64,000 nt of DNA from Pelagicoccus sp. (lineage in GTDB: Bacteria; Verrucomicrobiota; Verrucomicrobiia; Opitutales; Opitutaceae): assembly GCA_028284635.1 (NCBI GenBank), contig JANQRJ010000095.1:45104-109103 (forward strand), given 5' to 3'. A model generated the notes under the pieces. It saw only the letters and a program-made list of their open reading frames with translations. It did not search any database and was not told where the DNA came from. The position numbers were made by a program, and so were the translations under genes. Positions 36,487 through 46,012 of this stretch are shown piece by piece. Position 1 is the first letter of the stretch; every line of letters begins with the position of its first letter.

Positions 36487-37767
36487 ATGCCTATTCGGAA
36501 AAAGACAATAGAACAAATAAAAAGTCTTAAAGCAATTATAGCTTTCACTTTCCTTTTCGGCGTTTTCATCGGAAAGATCATACCCAACCACAGCGAATTA
36601 TTTACTTTCGCTTATCAAGCATACAGAAATTTATTGCAATCGAAGTCCGTCGGTCTGAGCGGATACCAAAATCTCCAGATTAGTGAATCAATAAAGGCCG
36701 AGCTGAATGATCGAAAGATCGAAGTCAGAGAGCCTCATAGAGTTAGGACTAAACTTTTTAGTCATCCACCCATTGGATCCCCTGAATTGGAAAAGCACCC
36801 CTATGCCAATTTCTATTTAGAAGCTGAAGCTCACTTCAACTCGAGCCTAGCGATCAAAAGGGGACTGGGTCAACGAGAGGCACATTGGACGGAGGCCATG
36901 AAACGACCTCGCGAAGAACGGCTGAAGGACTTCAAAAGATCGCTCGGATACCACGAGAAAATTCCACCCAGATGCGAGCTGCGATTTAAAAAACGATTGA
37001 GCGATCGAAACGGCGCGCCCATCGAGGAACTATCTCTTACGGGAAGATTCGGAGCGACCTTCAAAGTCCTCAAGTCCCTCCCCGGAGAGAAATCCAATGG
37101 CGTGCTGATCGCGCTTCATGGCAGGAACTCCAGTCCAGACTTTGTGATGGGCGTATCGAAAAGCAACGATTATTCTAGGGCCTTTGGAGAGTTCTGGAAC
37201 AAAAAAGGCTTCGAGGTCTATGCTCCTCAAATCGACTGGGGTCTAAACGATCACGCAATTCAGTTCAACTACTCCAGCGTTGGTGTCGATATCGCTACGA
37301 TAATAGATCTAATCCTCTACATCAAAAGCATTGATCCTAAAGATTCTATAATTATAGCAGGGATAAGCTATGGAGCCCACCTCGCGGAATTTGTCGGAGC
37401 AATATCAGACGAAATCTCCACCATTATTTCAATAGGAGGAATCGCAAGAGGCGACTACTTTGACAGGTTACAAGCTGGCGTCATAAAAGCAAACCCCCGG
37501 CGACCCGCGTCTCTTTCCTATTTGCCTCCAGAATTCTATTTCCACTACAGTGGATTAGGATTAATCAGACTCATTGCTCCAAAGAACCTAGTTCTTTCCG
37601 TAGGAACCCACGATTGGGGAGAAGAGAAATTCTCACTAATTTTTGATGCTATTGACTACTATTATCAAATCGGAAGCGCTCGCTACCTCAGTCTCAATAT
37701 ATTCAAGGGTTACCACGAATCAGATCCAGAGGGAGAGTACATTGCCTACAAAAACTTAGGCAGGTAA
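36487..37767 (+). CDS. Membrane-anchored alpha/beta-hydrolase (esterase-like)
   Basis: 426 residues. One membrane helix near 13-28 (KAIIAFTFLFGVFIGKII) probably anchors it with the enzyme on the outside. The C-terminal two thirds form an alpha/beta-hydrolase: VLIALHGRNSS is the oxyanion strand, AGISYGAHLAEF carries the nucleophile Ser in Gly-x-Ser-x-Gly, and THDWGEE and GYHESDP offer the Asp and His. No family match beyond that. Lying between flippase and polymerase, it may remove or transfer O-acyl groups on the glycan. That role is inferred from position. Confidence 0.7.
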   Translation: MPIRKKTIEQIKSLKAIIAFTFLFGVFIGKIIPNHSELFTFAYQAYRNLLQSKSVGLSGYQNLQISESIKAELNDRKIEVREPHRVRTKLFSHPPIGSPELEKHPYANFYLEAEAHFNSSLAIKRGLGQREAHWTEAMKRPREERLKDFKRSLGYHEKIPPRCELRFKKRLSDRNGAPIEELSLTGRFGATFKVLKSLPGEKSNGVLIALHGRNSSPDFVMGVSKSNDYSRAFGEFWNKKGFEVYAPQIDWGLNDHAIQFNYSSVGVDIATIIDLILYIKSIDPKDSIIIAGISYGAHLAEFVGAISDEISTIISIGGIARGDYFDRLQAGVIKANPRRPASLSYLPPEFYFHYSGLGLIRLIAPKNLVLSVGTHDWGEEKFSLIFDAIDYYYQIGSARYLSLNIFKGYHESDPEGEYIAYKNLGR

Positions 37768-37771
37768 CGAA

Positions 37772-39136
37772 ATGATGCAAAAACTGAGAGAAGCAATATC
37801 ATCATTCGTTCATTCGGCATCTTTGATCAAGGCAAAAAGCCTAATTCCCATATGGATTGCGCTATCCTTTTATTCCACAGGAAGATTCGGCTTCCTCAAC
37901 GCGATCGGACTTAGGCGCGAGCTGCAGATTGCTCTACTATCATTTGTTGTAATAATACCATTTACGCAAAAAATTCGGATCCACGAAATATCGCGCAGTC
38001 ATCTTTTTTGGATCATTGGACTACTCACCCTCACCTATCCGCTTTACCCCTCATTCTTACTCGTCGGCTTAGTCAATTTTTTATTCACATTAGCGGTTAT
38101 TGTTTTCCTTCACTCCGCATCTCGAATCGAAATCAGAAGGATATGCAAATACTTTGCCAATATCGCTTGTTTTTTTTCGCTACTTGGCTGCATTCAATTT
38201 GTAATATATGCATTTCACCCTGATTTATTTTACAATCTGGATCGACCATATGAATCCAGCACAGGCTCTAAAGACATAACTCTCTCTCACCCGGTTCAAT
38301 GGTTGGGATTTGTAGTGCCAGACACTTATGAGCTCTTTGGATTCGAAATGGTGAGATTTTTCAGCTTTGCCAGCGAGCCATCTAACACCATTCCCTCAAT
38401 CCTGTTCCCAGGATTGATTGGGGCACTGCTCTACCCCAATCAAAAACTGAGGATCTTTATCATATTTTTCTTTGGAGTCATTCTCGCCCACTCCGGCTCC
38501 ATTTTACTCGGCCTTGGCATAGGCATGATTCTGTTTTCGTACCTAACTATAGTTAAAACTCTAGGATTTTTCTCAAAAAATCCGGCAATTCACAGCCTTA
38601 TTTTGCTATTCGTTTACCTGATTGGCTTGTATGCTCTCTCTCAACTCGAGGTAGCAAAGGTCGTAGATGAACTAACAACTCGATCCGAGGCACTGTCAAA
38701 CGTTTCGGATATCGGAACTCGCAAACACCACTCCGCCACAGTTCGTTTTTCAGGTTTCAAAGATAGCGCTATGCAAATAATCAGAGAGCCTCTGGGTTCC
38801 GGTTTTGGATACGAAATCCTTGGATCCAATGGTATGCTCCTAAAGCTAGGGCTTTACAACGGATTCATCTCGATGGCGATTTTCGTCGCCTTTTTATATT
38901 ATTTAGTGAAAGACGCCATTCGATATTTCTTTGAACAATCAAACTTATTCCAGAGAGGCATTCTCTGCATGCTTACCGGTTTAGTATTTATGATCGCATT
39001 CTTTACATCTCATGGCTGGTTTACGCCAATCGGAATCGGATGTCTTATTCTAGCAAAGAAAATCCTTCAGCCAGATTTTCAAACTAAACGCGTGGCTTCG
39101 ATGAATCAGTCGACCATCCCTGGCAGTAGCGTCTAG
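37772..39136 (+). CDS. Wzy-like O-antigen polymerase/ligase family membrane protein
   Basis: 454 residues with roughly 10-12 hydrophobic segments and one large hydrophilic loop near 285-340 (LTTRSEALSNVSDIGTRKHH). This topology is typical of Wzy polymerases and O-antigen ligases, which share little sequence. EPLGSGFGYE after the loop is the kind of short motif seen in that family. It is next to the flippase block, as Wzy usually is. The 4-base gap to the esterase-like gene implies coupling. Confidence 0.72.
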   Translation: MMQKLREAISSFVHSASLIKAKSLIPIWIALSFYSTGRFGFLNAIGLRRELQIALLSFVVIIPFTQKIRIHEISRSHLFWIIGLLTLTYPLYPSFLLVGLVNFLFTLAVIVFLHSASRIEIRRICKYFANIACFFSLLGCIQFVIYAFHPDLFYNLDRPYESSTGSKDITLSHPVQWLGFVVPDTYELFGFEMVRFFSFASEPSNTIPSILFPGLIGALLYPNQKLRIFIIFFFGVILAHSGSILLGLGIGMILFSYLTIVKTLGFFSKNPAIHSLILLFVYLIGLYALSQLEVAKVVDELTTRSEALSNVSDIGTRKHHSATVRFSGFKDSAMQIIREPLGSGFGYEILGSNGMLLKLGLYNGFISMAIFVAFLYYLVKDAIRYFFEQSNLFQRGILCMLTGLVFMIAFFTSHGWFTPIGIGCLILAKKILQPDFQTKRVASMNQSTIPGSSV

Positions 39137-39144
39137 CAGGCAAG

Positions 39145-40884
39145 GTGAAGCAGCAGATTCAAAATTCCAGGATCTCATCCACAAGACGCAATGAAATGCT
39201 TGTTCTCAAGCAGAGAGCAATAAAACGTATCGACTTTGCGATACTCGTGGCTCTCCAACTTGGGATCAAACTCACGCATTCAAAGTGGAATCAATTTATT
39301 GGTAAACTACGCGAATCTCACAAAGGATCCAAAAAGCGTCTGAAACGCGTGTCAAACGCGAAGATCCAGTTGAAGGCGGACTCGATCATGCGACCGACGA
39401 AGCTTGGCAGTCCACTACCCGAATACGCCCTCCCTCCGCATTCTTCGGATGTCGAAAACCTATTCTTTCAACATCGGTGGCTCTTTCTGATCGAAGGAGA
39501 CCTTTCCTCTCCTGAGGCAAATCAAAAAAAGAGTAGCAAAATCGAGGCTTGGATCGCCTCCCAACCGGAAAAAGGAAGTCCCATTTGGGAAGCTTACAGT
39601 TGCAGCGAACGCATCGCTAATCTCGTAAACTGGATTTCTTTTATTCCAAGAAAACAATCGAGCTCCCTCATCTCGGAATCAATCCGTGATTTTATAGACG
39701 AAACAATCCAGTGGCTTCTAGAACGCATCGAATTTTACGGTTCCAACACAAACAATCATATACTAAACAATGCTCGAGCTCTCATACTGGGCGGAATGTT
39801 CAACGGAAATGTCGAAGCAGTTAATGTTGGGGCACGCATCTGCGATCAGTTTGTCGATGACCTAATCCAGTCGGAAGGTTTTTGTCGCGAGCGTTCCAGC
39901 CATTATCATCTTCTGCTTCTGTCCTGGCTTTGCGATATTGAACGCGTCTTATCCCAGGCGGGTCTAGAACGGCTCGAAGCGTTCTCCAAAATTAGTTCCG
40001 CCAAATCGAGAGCAACGCTTGCAGCGCAAGAATTGACCAACTCTAAAGGGAAACTCGCGATTTTGATCGGCGACATATCTCCAGATCAGTCACCAGATCA
40101 AACGACAGAAGTCCTTAAAAATTTTCATAAGATAGAACTCCAGACATCCGAGCTAAGGAATGGAGCTTATTCCTTGGACGATTGGCATTTTATTCAGATA
40201 TCCGACAGCAAAGTTATTCTCAATTGGCCGAAGAGTTTTCCTCCCAAGTTTCCAACGCACGAACACTGCGACCTGACAAGCTTCACTTGGACAAAAGACG
40301 ATGAACCCCTTCTGGTGGATCGGGGGCGTTCCAGGTACTCCAAAGACGGTTCTCGTTTCAAAGAAGCATGGATGCATAGCTGCCCCACTGTAAACGGGTG
40401 CAGTCCCGGCTGCGAATCGCTAGCGCAATCCAGCAACTACTTCCCTCTACCATACGCTAAAACTCGTATTCGGCCAGCTGTCGCCCATGAAGATGCGCTT
40501 ACAGTCGAGCACAACGGCTTCCAACGAGCAACTCCAGTGGAATTTCACAGTCGCGAAATAGCCTTGACGCAAAACGCGGTGCGTATTCGCGACTCATTTA
40601 GAGGGCAAGGCGCAGTGGAAATCGAATTCTACTGGCAACTCGCAACAGAATTTAAACCAGTCGACACGCGAAGATTCCAATCTTCGTCAGGAAGCGAGCT
40701 CGTCATCCAAATCTTCGCTGAGAACTCAGATCTCGCTATACTTCAGCTGGGTCCGGACGAGGGTGTTGAGCATTGCGCGCAATATGGAAAAGAGGAGCCA
40801 GCCTATGCATGGAAGGTCAGCGCAAAGACGTCTCTTCCATGCGAAATCAAAACAGTCATTACGCGAAAAACATGTGCGGAATAG
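39145..40884 (+). CDS. Heparinase II/III-family protein
   Basis: 579 residues from a GTG start preceded by AGGCAAG. The N-terminal half is an alpha/alpha toroid with YGSNTNNHILNNARALILGG and a later CRERSSHYHLL, both typical of the family. The C-terminal beta region has FPTHEHCDLTSFTW and PLLVDRGRSRYSKDG, which match the heparinase II/III C-terminal domain. Members are lyases for uronic-acid polysaccharides; in glycan operons they may trim or release the chain. There is no signal peptide, so access to the glycan is unclear. It overlaps the next gene by 13 bases. Confidence 0.82.
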   Translation: MKQQIQNSRISSTRRNEMLVLKQRAIKRIDFAILVALQLGIKLTHSKWNQFIGKLRESHKGSKKRLKRVSNAKIQLKADSIMRPTKLGSPLPEYALPPHSSDVENLFFQHRWLFLIEGDLSSPEANQKKSSKIEAWIASQPEKGSPIWEAYSCSERIANLVNWISFIPRKQSSSLISESIRDFIDETIQWLLERIEFYGSNTNNHILNNARALILGGMFNGNVEAVNVGARICDQFVDDLIQSEGFCRERSSHYHLLLLSWLCDIERVLSQAGLERLEAFSKISSAKSRATLAAQELTNSKGKLAILIGDISPDQSPDQTTEVLKNFHKIELQTSELRNGAYSLDDWHFIQISDSKVILNWPKSFPPKFPTHEHCDLTSFTWTKDDEPLLVDRGRSRYSKDGSRFKEAWMHSCPTVNGCSPGCESLAQSSNYFPLPYAKTRIRPAVAHEDALTVEHNGFQRATPVEFHSREIALTQNAVRIRDSFRGQGAVEIEFYWQLATEFKPVDTRRFQSSSGSELVIQIFAENSDLAILQLGPDEGVEHCAQYGKEEPAYAWKVSAKTSLPCEIKTVITRKTCAE

Positions 40885-42731
40885 CAGCTCTTATGAACTT
40901 CGACCACACTCCGGTCGATACGAATCAACTCGATGAGCTAACGCATCTGATGGCCCACCGAGGCCGCGATTGCCATCAAACGCAAATCGGCTCAACGCAT
41001 CCGGGGCAATTGCAGACCGTTTCTCAAAAGGCGAATATCGGACTCGGGCATCGGCGTCTGTCCGTTCTCGATCTTTCTGCCGGAGCAAATCAACCTATGA
41101 GCGATATCGAAGGCAATTCGTGGATCGTATACAATGGAGAGATTTTTAACTACAAGGAACTCCGAAGAGAGCTAATCGAACTCGGATCCAAATTTCGGAC
41201 TCAAGGCGATACGGAGGTTATCCTCGAAGCCTATCGCCATTGGGGAACGAAATGCCTCGAGCGCTTTAATGGAATGTTCGCATTCGCTCTGTGGGACGAA
41301 AAAGAGAATCATCTCTTCTGCGCTCGTGATCCCATCGGGATAAAACCCCTCTACCTCGCTCGCTCCAGCAAGCAGATCGTCATCGCGTCCGAATCTTGGC
41401 CCATTGCAAAAACACTTCGGATGCCCATCAGCGAAAGAGCTGTCGCATCTTACTTCTCATGCATGTATATCCCAGGAAAATGGAGTCTATTCCGAGGCAT
41501 TGAAAAGCTCTCCCCTGGCCACTTCATGATCGTCAAAAGCAACGGCGACAATAAAATCCTACCTTACTGGTCGCTGAAGAACATTGGCGAGAAAACGAAC
41601 CCCATAAACGCTGAAACGGACTTGCTTGCTTGCGTGGATCGAGCTGTAAAATGGCAATTGCGTAGCGACGTGCCCGTTGGAGCGCTTCTGTCCGGAGGGC
41701 TCGACAGCTCGCTTATCGTACAGCGAGCCTACGAACAAGGACAGCGACTACACACCTTCAGCATCGGATACGAAGGACACGATAGCGAATTGCCGTACGC
41801 GCGACAAATCGCGAAAAGATGCCGCAGCTTCCATCACGAGCGCAACGTTCAAATCGATTCCGTTATCGACGTAATTGACGAAGCTCTGTCGCATTGTTCG
41901 GAACCTGTAGGCGATTCAGCCATTGCTCCTACCTACTTGCTTTCAAAGCTAGCGGCCGAGGAGGGCGTTAAAGTGCTTCTTAATGGCACGGGCGGAGACG
42001 AGATTTTCGGGGGCTACAACCGCTACATTGCTTTATCCAATATGCGAAGATTTTCCGAAGCCATGCCCTTGTGGCTTCGAGAAGCTGGAGCGAAAATTAT
42101 CGAAGGTTTTGCTCCTTTGCTTTCTCACCGCCTCAGAAACCCCGGGTTGGATATGGCCTTCAGCGCAGGCGGCAGTCCGCCGCTATACACCGCCATAGCA
42201 AAAAGCCTTGGTGGCGCGAACTGGCATTTAAAGCAACTTATCTCAGACGCGCTCCCCCCACCAAAGCCTCAACTATCCCAGACCGGCCAGCGAATGCTCT
42301 TCGACTTCGGCGTCTACGCTCCCGACGAGCTACTCGTTCTGCTCGATCAAATGACAATGGCGCACACCGTAGAGGGAAGAGTCCCGCTTATGGACATCGA
42401 TCTCGCGCAAACAGCCTTTGAATTGCATCCCAAACTCCACGTTTCAAAAACGCAAACGAAAGTCGCAATGAAGCGCATGTGCGAGTCCTTTTTTGGAAAC
42501 GATTTTATCTACCGAAAAAAACAAGGGTTTGGAGGTCCAGTACGCCTATGGGCAAAATGCCATCGAGACAAAATCATTCGGGCTATCGAAGAAGCGGTGG
42601 GCCTTTTGCCGATAAGCCGACCTTCAATAGCTCCTTGGCTGCGCAAAGACCGACCAAACGAATCTCCAGCCTTCCTGAGAGATCTCTATATGTTGTACAG
42701 TCTCGCCTCGTGGAGACTGACGCATAACTGA
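40872..42731 (+). CDS. Asparagine-synthetase-like glutamine amidotransferase
   Basis: 619 residues, starting at the ATG at 40872 so that Cys2 is the N-terminal nucleophile (MCGIAALMNF). The longer frame from 40773 would bury that cysteine and is rejected. The glutaminase half (about 1-220) has HRRLSVLDLSAGANQPM and YNGEIFNYKELR. The synthetase half has the PPi loop SGGLDSSLIVQRA. In glycan operons such proteins often amidate a sugar carboxylate rather than make asparagine. With nonulosonic acids made here, amidation of a carboxylate is plausible but inferred. Confidence 0.9.
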   Translation: MCGIAALMNFDHTPVDTNQLDELTHLMAHRGRDCHQTQIGSTHPGQLQTVSQKANIGLGHRRLSVLDLSAGANQPMSDIEGNSWIVYNGEIFNYKELRRELIELGSKFRTQGDTEVILEAYRHWGTKCLERFNGMFAFALWDEKENHLFCARDPIGIKPLYLARSSKQIVIASESWPIAKTLRMPISERAVASYFSCMYIPGKWSLFRGIEKLSPGHFMIVKSNGDNKILPYWSLKNIGEKTNPINAETDLLACVDRAVKWQLRSDVPVGALLSGGLDSSLIVQRAYEQGQRLHTFSIGYEGHDSELPYARQIAKRCRSFHHERNVQIDSVIDVIDEALSHCSEPVGDSAIAPTYLLSKLAAEEGVKVLLNGTGGDEIFGGYNRYIALSNMRRFSEAMPLWLREAGAKIIEGFAPLLSHRLRNPGLDMAFSAGGSPPLYTAIAKSLGGANWHLKQLISDALPPPKPQLSQTGQRMLFDFGVYAPDELLVLLDQMTMAHTVEGRVPLMDIDLAQTAFELHPKLHVSKTQTKVAMKRMCESFFGNDFIYRKKQGFGGPVRLWAKCHRDKIIRAIEEAVGLLPISRPSIAPWLRKDRPNESPAFLRDLYMLYSLASWRLTHN

Positions 42732-42733
42732 AC

Positions 42734-43633
42734 ATGCTCGATCCTCTCGTCAGCATAGTCATTCCAACCCACAACCGTCCTGAGATGCTTCGAAGGGCGG
42801 TTCGCTCCGCGCAAGACCAGACTTACTCGAACATCGAGATCATCATTGTCGACGACGCTTCATTCCCTTCTGCAGCCGACGCGGTCAAATCGCTCCAGAA
42901 AACGGACTCCCGCATCCGCTGCATTCGAAACCCCCGAAGTCTTGGAGGCGCAGGGGCGAGAAACGTCGGCATCGGGCGCGCGCGAGGCAAATACATCGCC
43001 TTTCTTGACGATGACGACATCTGGAAAGCAGAGAAGACAAGTAGACAAGTAGAGGCGCTCGAAAAGTCTCAAGGCGACGCATGCAGTTGCGGCTTTTTCT
43101 TCAGGCGTTTCGGCTGCTCGAGAAGTCGTTATATTCCGAGCAAAGCGCCCAGTTTCGAGAATCTTCTTGCATCCAACTTCTTAGGTGGAGCGAGCGTCTG
43201 CATGGCAAGCAAAAGAGCCCTTGAAGCAATTCGCGGATTCGATACAGGGCTGCGGAGCGGGCAAGACTGGGATCTATGGCTCAGACTAGCCAAGATAGGG
43301 CGCATCGAATTAGTGCCCGACGCGCTTCTCGAATATGACGCCCATTTCGGAATTCGAATCAGTACAAACATGAGAGGTAAGATTTCCGGCAGTCGCAAAA
43401 TCTACTTCAAATACCGAAAGTTGATGAACAAGGAATGTCGAAAAAATCACATAGGCATGATCTTGTTCTACAAATCCCGCATGCCAGACAATGGATGCGA
43501 AGAACGCATCCGTCTTCTCTATAAGGCGACCTCACTAGTTAATTCGCGCTTAGCTATTACTATGACAGCGAGCGGCCTGCTACGCTTGGCACTTCCGCCT
43601 GAATTAAATAGCGACCTAAAAAACATTATATAA
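42734..43633 (+). CDS. Family 2 glycosyltransferase
   Basis: 299 residues, GT-A fold. PLVSIVIPTHNRPEMLRRAV and IEIIIVDDASFPS form the nucleotide site, FLDDDDIW is the DxD-like metal motif, and QDWDLWLRLAKIG carries the catalytic region. The cytoplasmic enzyme would add one sugar to the growing lipid-linked unit. It starts 2 bases after the amidotransferase stop. The donor sugar is unknown. Confidence 0.9.
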   Translation: MLDPLVSIVIPTHNRPEMLRRAVRSAQDQTYSNIEIIIVDDASFPSAADAVKSLQKTDSRIRCIRNPRSLGGAGARNVGIGRARGKYIAFLDDDDIWKAEKTSRQVEALEKSQGDACSCGFFFRRFGCSRSRYIPSKAPSFENLLASNFLGGASVCMASKRALEAIRGFDTGLRSGQDWDLWLRLAKIGRIELVPDALLEYDAHFGIRISTNMRGKISGSRKIYFKYRKLMNKECRKNHIGMILFYKSRMPDNGCEERIRLLYKATSLVNSRLAITMTASGLLRLALPPELNSDLKNII

Positions 43634-43640
43634 CTTAGCC

Positions 43641-44714
43641 GTGCAAATCCTGCAAATCGGAGCGATCCCCCCCCCTGTCAATGGCATTGCCGTCCACTTA
43701 AGAAGGTTGTGCCTCTTGTGCCAAGATACGAATGTTGGCGTCACTGCCTTCAATCCTTACCCGTCCAACGAAAAAGCTCCGTCTTTTTCCTTCGCAACGA
43801 AATTCGCTAGCAAGAACAAGCTTGTCGCGATGACTCAACTACTTAAGGAGGTTGCGTTGAGCAAAGCGGAAATCGTCCATCTGCATGCGTCGCGCATGGG
43901 CAATTTCCTCAAAATCGCTCCCTTCTATCTCGCGCTGGGGAAGCGAAAAAAGCATGTCATCACGCTACATGGCTCTTTCACCCACAGCTTCGAAAGATCC
44001 CGCTCTAGGACTCGAACCAAAATGCTGTCAACCCTCAGGGGATTCTCGCATATCATCGTTACCAACTACCTGCAAAAGCAACTTCTCGTAGAAAACGGCA
44101 TAATGGAGAATCGGATATCGATTATTCCCGCCTTTCTCCCCCTTTCCGCATCGGAGATCAACTCCGCGGTCAGGGATCCGCAAATCGCAGACCTGATAGC
44201 GAGCAAACGCAGGATCATCGTCGCCTCGGGATCCCTCGAGCCCGTCTACGGTCTCGTCCCCTTGATCAAAGCCGTTAAGAAAATGAAAACGGCAAGCGAC
44301 TCCTTCGCCTTAGTTATTGCAAGCTACCACAGACGCGATCCGATGTATGGAGAAGAAGTAATTCGCCTAGCCAAAGAGCTCGACCACGTGAAGATCTTCT
44401 TCGACCTCAACGAATCGGACTTCGCGACGCTCTTGACGCATTCCCATATTTTCGCGCGGCCCACCTATGAGGACGGAGACTCCATCGCCCTCCGGGAAGC
44501 AATCTACTACCAAAATCAAATCGCCGCAAGCGATGTGGTCCCTCGACCCCAAGGCGCGCTTCTATTCAGGATGGACACCCCATCCTCGATCGCCACCAGA
44601 CTTGACGAAGCGCTTCAGAGCCCCACCCATGGCATCTGCGCCGCCGCCTCTGACAACTTCGCCGCAATTAGGGCAATCTACCACAAGCTCTCAGCCTCGC
44701 AATCGAGTCGATGA
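43641..44714 (+). CDS. Glycosyltransferase, GT-B fold
   Basis: 357 residues from a GTG start. QILQIGAIPPPVNGIAVHLRRL is the N-terminal loop of GT4-like enzymes (written here as a landmark at residues 2-23). IVHLHASRMGNFLK and HVITLHGSF belong to the acceptor half, and VASGSLEPVYGLVPLIKAV and ARPTYEDGDSIALREAIYY, with its E-x7-E-like pattern, to the donor half. It probably adds a hexose-type sugar. Its last bases overlap the next start (ATGA). Confidence 0.85.
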   Translation: MQILQIGAIPPPVNGIAVHLRRLCLLCQDTNVGVTAFNPYPSNEKAPSFSFATKFASKNKLVAMTQLLKEVALSKAEIVHLHASRMGNFLKIAPFYLALGKRKKHVITLHGSFTHSFERSRSRTRTKMLSTLRGFSHIIVTNYLQKQLLVENGIMENRISIIPAFLPLSASEINSAVRDPQIADLIASKRRIIVASGSLEPVYGLVPLIKAVKKMKTASDSFALVIASYHRRDPMYGEEVIRLAKELDHVKIFFDLNESDFATLLTHSHIFARPTYEDGDSIALREAIYYQNQIAASDVVPRPQGALLFRMDTPSSIATRLDEALQSPTHGICAAASDNFAAIRAIYHKLSASQSSR

Positions 44715-46012
44715 ATTCCTTCGAAAAATTCGTATACGATACCGTCAAGCGTTATCCTAAGCTTAAGTTTTTTCTTAGAGACGCCTATCAGCAATGCTTC
44801 GATCTTCTGCCAGTTAAAGCTGAACTATCAGCATATCCCATCACTGCGCGGAAAAACTGCTTTTTCGGATTTCACGACCATACTCCATTTTCGCCAGACA
44901 ATAAGAAACTCCTCGCAGGACGCTTCGACATTCCACTTCGCATGCCGACAGCAAGCGACCGACTAGAGGTCGGCTATTTCGATGGCGCCAATTTCGAAAA
45001 CTTCAACCCGGTATCGACAACCAAGGCATGGAATTGGCACCAAGGAGCGAAAATGCAATGGGTTGGGCCGCAGAATACCCTTTCCTTCAACGACCACGAA
45101 AACGGCGAGAACGTAGCTAAGCTTTTCAATCTCGAATCGGGGATCCTGCAAACCTTGCCTGCGGCCATCAGCGCGATCAGCAAAGATGGAAAATTCGCTA
45201 TCGGGTACAGCTTCGCTCGCGTCCAACGCTACATGCCTGGATACGGATACGAACATCCAACCAGCGAAGCCGAACTAGAAAAACCGATCCCGAAACAAAG
45301 CGGCATCTATGTCATTGACATGGAAACGCTCGAAAAAAGAGATCTGTTTTCCATAGACGATATCGTGGCGCTCGACAAGCGAAAGTCCGCTGAACATTGT
45401 CACCACTTTCTCAGCCACGCTTTGTTCTCGCCGTCAGGCAAACGATTCGCCTTTCTGCATCGCTGGGTAACCAATGATGTTCGCAACCGAAAATCCACGC
45501 TATTTACAAGCGACTTGAGCGGGACGGACATCCGCATCTATCCGACCGACGAAATGGCCTCACACCTAGGCTGGAGGGACGAGAATCACCTTCTCGCCTA
45601 TTGCCGCACGCCTAAGCGGGGAGACCGCTATGTCCTCTTCGATGATCGCAACCCCGAGGAATACGAAATCATCGGAGCCGATTCCTTCAGCTCGGACGGA
45701 CATCCCTCTTACGACCCCAGCGGACGTTGGTTCGTCACAGACACCTATCCAGATAGAACACGCCGATGCTCATTAATTCTATTCGACCAGCTGAGAAGCG
45801 AAAAACATCTCATAGCCAAACTGAAATCACCCAAGAAATTCGCGACAACAGATCCTTCCCGACACTGGCAATGCGACCTTCACCCCCGTTGGGATCGTTT
45901 GGGGAAGTACATATGCTTTGATTCGACGTATACAGGCGAAAGAGCGCTATGCACTATTCACTTGGATGACGACTTGATCGATGACGTGCGCAATCTGAAA
46001 GCAATTCTCTGA
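44711..46012 (+). CDS. Beta-propeller-like protein of unknown function
   Basis: 433 residues, no signal peptide. It contains repeated blade-like segments such as HTPFSPDNKKLLAGRF, HALFSPSGKRFAFLHRW, HPSYDPSGRWFVTDTY and HPRWDRLGKYICFDS. Each has the 'SPDGKxxxF' pattern of TolB/WD40-like propellers. I do not recognise the family, but its overlap with the upstream glycosyltransferase (ATGA) and the following one places it firmly within the glycan operon. It may be a sugar-binding scaffold or an unusual transferase. Confidence 0.65.
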   Translation: MNSFEKFVYDTVKRYPKLKFFLRDAYQQCFDLLPVKAELSAYPITARKNCFFGFHDHTPFSPDNKKLLAGRFDIPLRMPTASDRLEVGYFDGANFENFNPVSTTKAWNWHQGAKMQWVGPQNTLSFNDHENGENVAKLFNLESGILQTLPAAISAISKDGKFAIGYSFARVQRYMPGYGYEHPTSEAELEKPIPKQSGIYVIDMETLEKRDLFSIDDIVALDKRKSAEHCHHFLSHALFSPSGKRFAFLHRWVTNDVRNRKSTLFTSDLSGTDIRIYPTDEMASHLGWRDENHLLAYCRTPKRGDRYVLFDDRNPEEYEIIGADSFSSDGHPSYDPSGRWFVTDTYPDRTRRCSLILFDQLRSEKHLIAKLKSPKKFATTDPSRHWQCDLHPRWDRLGKYICFDSTYTGERALCTIHLDDDLIDDVRNLKAIL

